Shown here: positions 63,601 to 64,000 of the stretch, one piece after another
How the letters are laid out: every line of letters starts with the position of its first letter
Position numbering within the stretch: the first letter of the stretch is position 1
Source: Silene conica
Lineage: Eukaryota; Streptophyta; Magnoliopsida; Caryophyllales; Caryophyllaceae
Reading direction: 5' to 3'
NCBI GenBank assembly: GCA_029255685.2
Contig: CM055316.2
Coordinates: forward strand, 67,657,237-67,721,236
DNA length: 64,000 nt
Translations under genes and position numbers: made by a program
Notes under the pieces: model-generated
The model's database searches: none
Told to the model about the DNA's origin: nothing
The model's input: only the letters and a program-made list of their open reading frames with translations

Positions 63601-64000
63601 TCCACCATCTCATCTGCGATCGGAATCAATGGATCGAGCCTATGATTCGTTTTCTGGTGGAAGATTCGTGGGCTAATCGTATCTTGGCCATGCCCATTTG
63701 TCAGTCTGATCGTTGGGATACGGCCTATTGGCCATATACCAAACATGGTCAATACACGGTCAAGAGTGGATACGGTATCCTACATAAAGATATGATTGAT
63801 AAAAAGGCTAATGTAAGGGATCTTAATAGGGTAGGTCTGATGGGCAAGCGTTTCTGTAGACGTACTCTGTGGTCCTTACCTGTTCCTAATCAGTGGAAAG
63901 TTTTTCTTTGGAAGATTGTTACTAGCACCCTGCCGATTGGGGCGGAGTTTGCCAAGCGGGGCCTGGGACGGCATGCTAGCTGCTCTTTTTGTGAGGGGCA
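60649..64000 (+). pseudogene. LINE ORF2 (AP-endonuclease, reverse transcriptase, zf-RVT), one stop and one frameshift, incomplete
   Basis: Starts at ATG 60649, overlapping the ORF1 stop. Endonuclease: WNCRGLNNP near residue 6, LCETK near 38, GDFN at about 142-145, then TAA at 61081-61083, where the family normally has Glu after GDFN. The same frame then continues with FTWCNNR and SDHAPIEV. Reverse transcriptase: SPGPDGIPACFF, ADYRPISLCN, QGAFIKGRNISDN, KADMSKAYDRIRWDFLE, GLRQGDPLSPFLF and the catalytic FADD at 62743-62754. A frameshift at about 63405-63415 shifts reading to a frame with FTWGSRSIREG and RIGWRPGRNSS. The zf-RVT region (KSGYGIL, LWSLPVPNQWKVFLWKI) continues to the window end. 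The RNase H tail is not visible. Confidence 0.88.

Larger units (their letters stand above)
57409..64000 (+). mobile_element. L1-type LINE with RNase-H-lineage architecture, recently inactivated, 3' end outside the window
   Basis: A pyrimidine-rich leader (CT-rich from about 57430 to 57560) is followed by ORF1 (DUF4283 plus zinc knuckle), then ORF2 (endonuclease, reverse transcriptase, zf-RVT). Only three in-frame stops and one frameshift break about 6.1 kb of coding sequence. The GC content and codon use differ clearly from the AT-rich surroundings. The exact 5' end is uncertain. Confidence 0.85.

Overview
This is nuclear DNA from a flowering plant, almost certainly a eudicot. It is AT-rich, its genes have spliced exons with GT-AG introns, and it is packed with plant transposable elements: Copia, an Athila/Tat-type Gypsy derivative, a plant L1-type LINE, Helitrons, hAT, CACTA, PIF/Harbinger, Mutator and Stowaway. 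Scattered words such as TACTCCGT and the carboxypeptidase type make Caryophyllales plausible, but that is an inference I could not test.

Only four host genes are intact. One (+) encodes a mitochondrial-type 10 kDa chaperonin (CPN10, 3 exons, 97 aa, 11493-13319). Three tandem (-) paralogues encode serine carboxypeptidase-like proteins of the SCPL45 type. Each has 10 exons with matching internal exon sizes: SCPL-A (465 aa, 13531-16557), SCPL-B (454 aa, 17870-25874) and SCPL-C (455 aa, 47337-50316). Pieces of CPN10 3' sequence lie just beyond the 3' ends of SCPL-B and SCPL-C. The duplicated unit was therefore 'CPN10 tail + SCPL', copied twice. SCPL-B later gained insertions in introns 1, 2 and 4 and lost a conserved cysteine. 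About 21 kb of nested transposons separates B from C.

Layout. 1-7772: Copia-like LTR element with a decayed interior, inserted into a (-) coding fragment. 8.9-10.0 kb: Helitron. 10.45-11.2 kb: Mutator-like element with GC-rich cargo, just upstream of CPN10. 11.5-25.9 kb: CPN10, SCPL-A, a small truncated LINE, and SCPL-B with its intronic insertions. 26.0-31.4 kb: a possible Helitron and two hAT elements with perfect 8-bp target duplications. 31.6-46.9 kb: a terminal-inverted-repeat element broken by a three-LTR, two-interior tandem array of a non-autonomous Athila-type retrotransposon (31900-46608, 5-bp TSD). The second interior of that array is broken by a 4.9-kb CACTA element. 46.9-50.3 kb: CPN10 exon-3 relic and SCPL-C. 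50.6-56.6 kb: Helitrons, a Harbinger-like element containing a MULE, and two inverted copies of a MULE-type MITE. About 57.4-64.0 kb: an L1-type LINE (+), recently inactivated and cut by the window edge.

The most unusual signal is a set of three hairpins in the 3' untranslated part of the Athila-type element. All share one architecture: lower stem, AAAA bulge on the 5' side, CCC/GGG upper stem, 4-nt loop. Their lower stems differ in sequence but remain complementary. The same element keeps a long ORF that combines a gag-like segment with an unrecognised acidic region.
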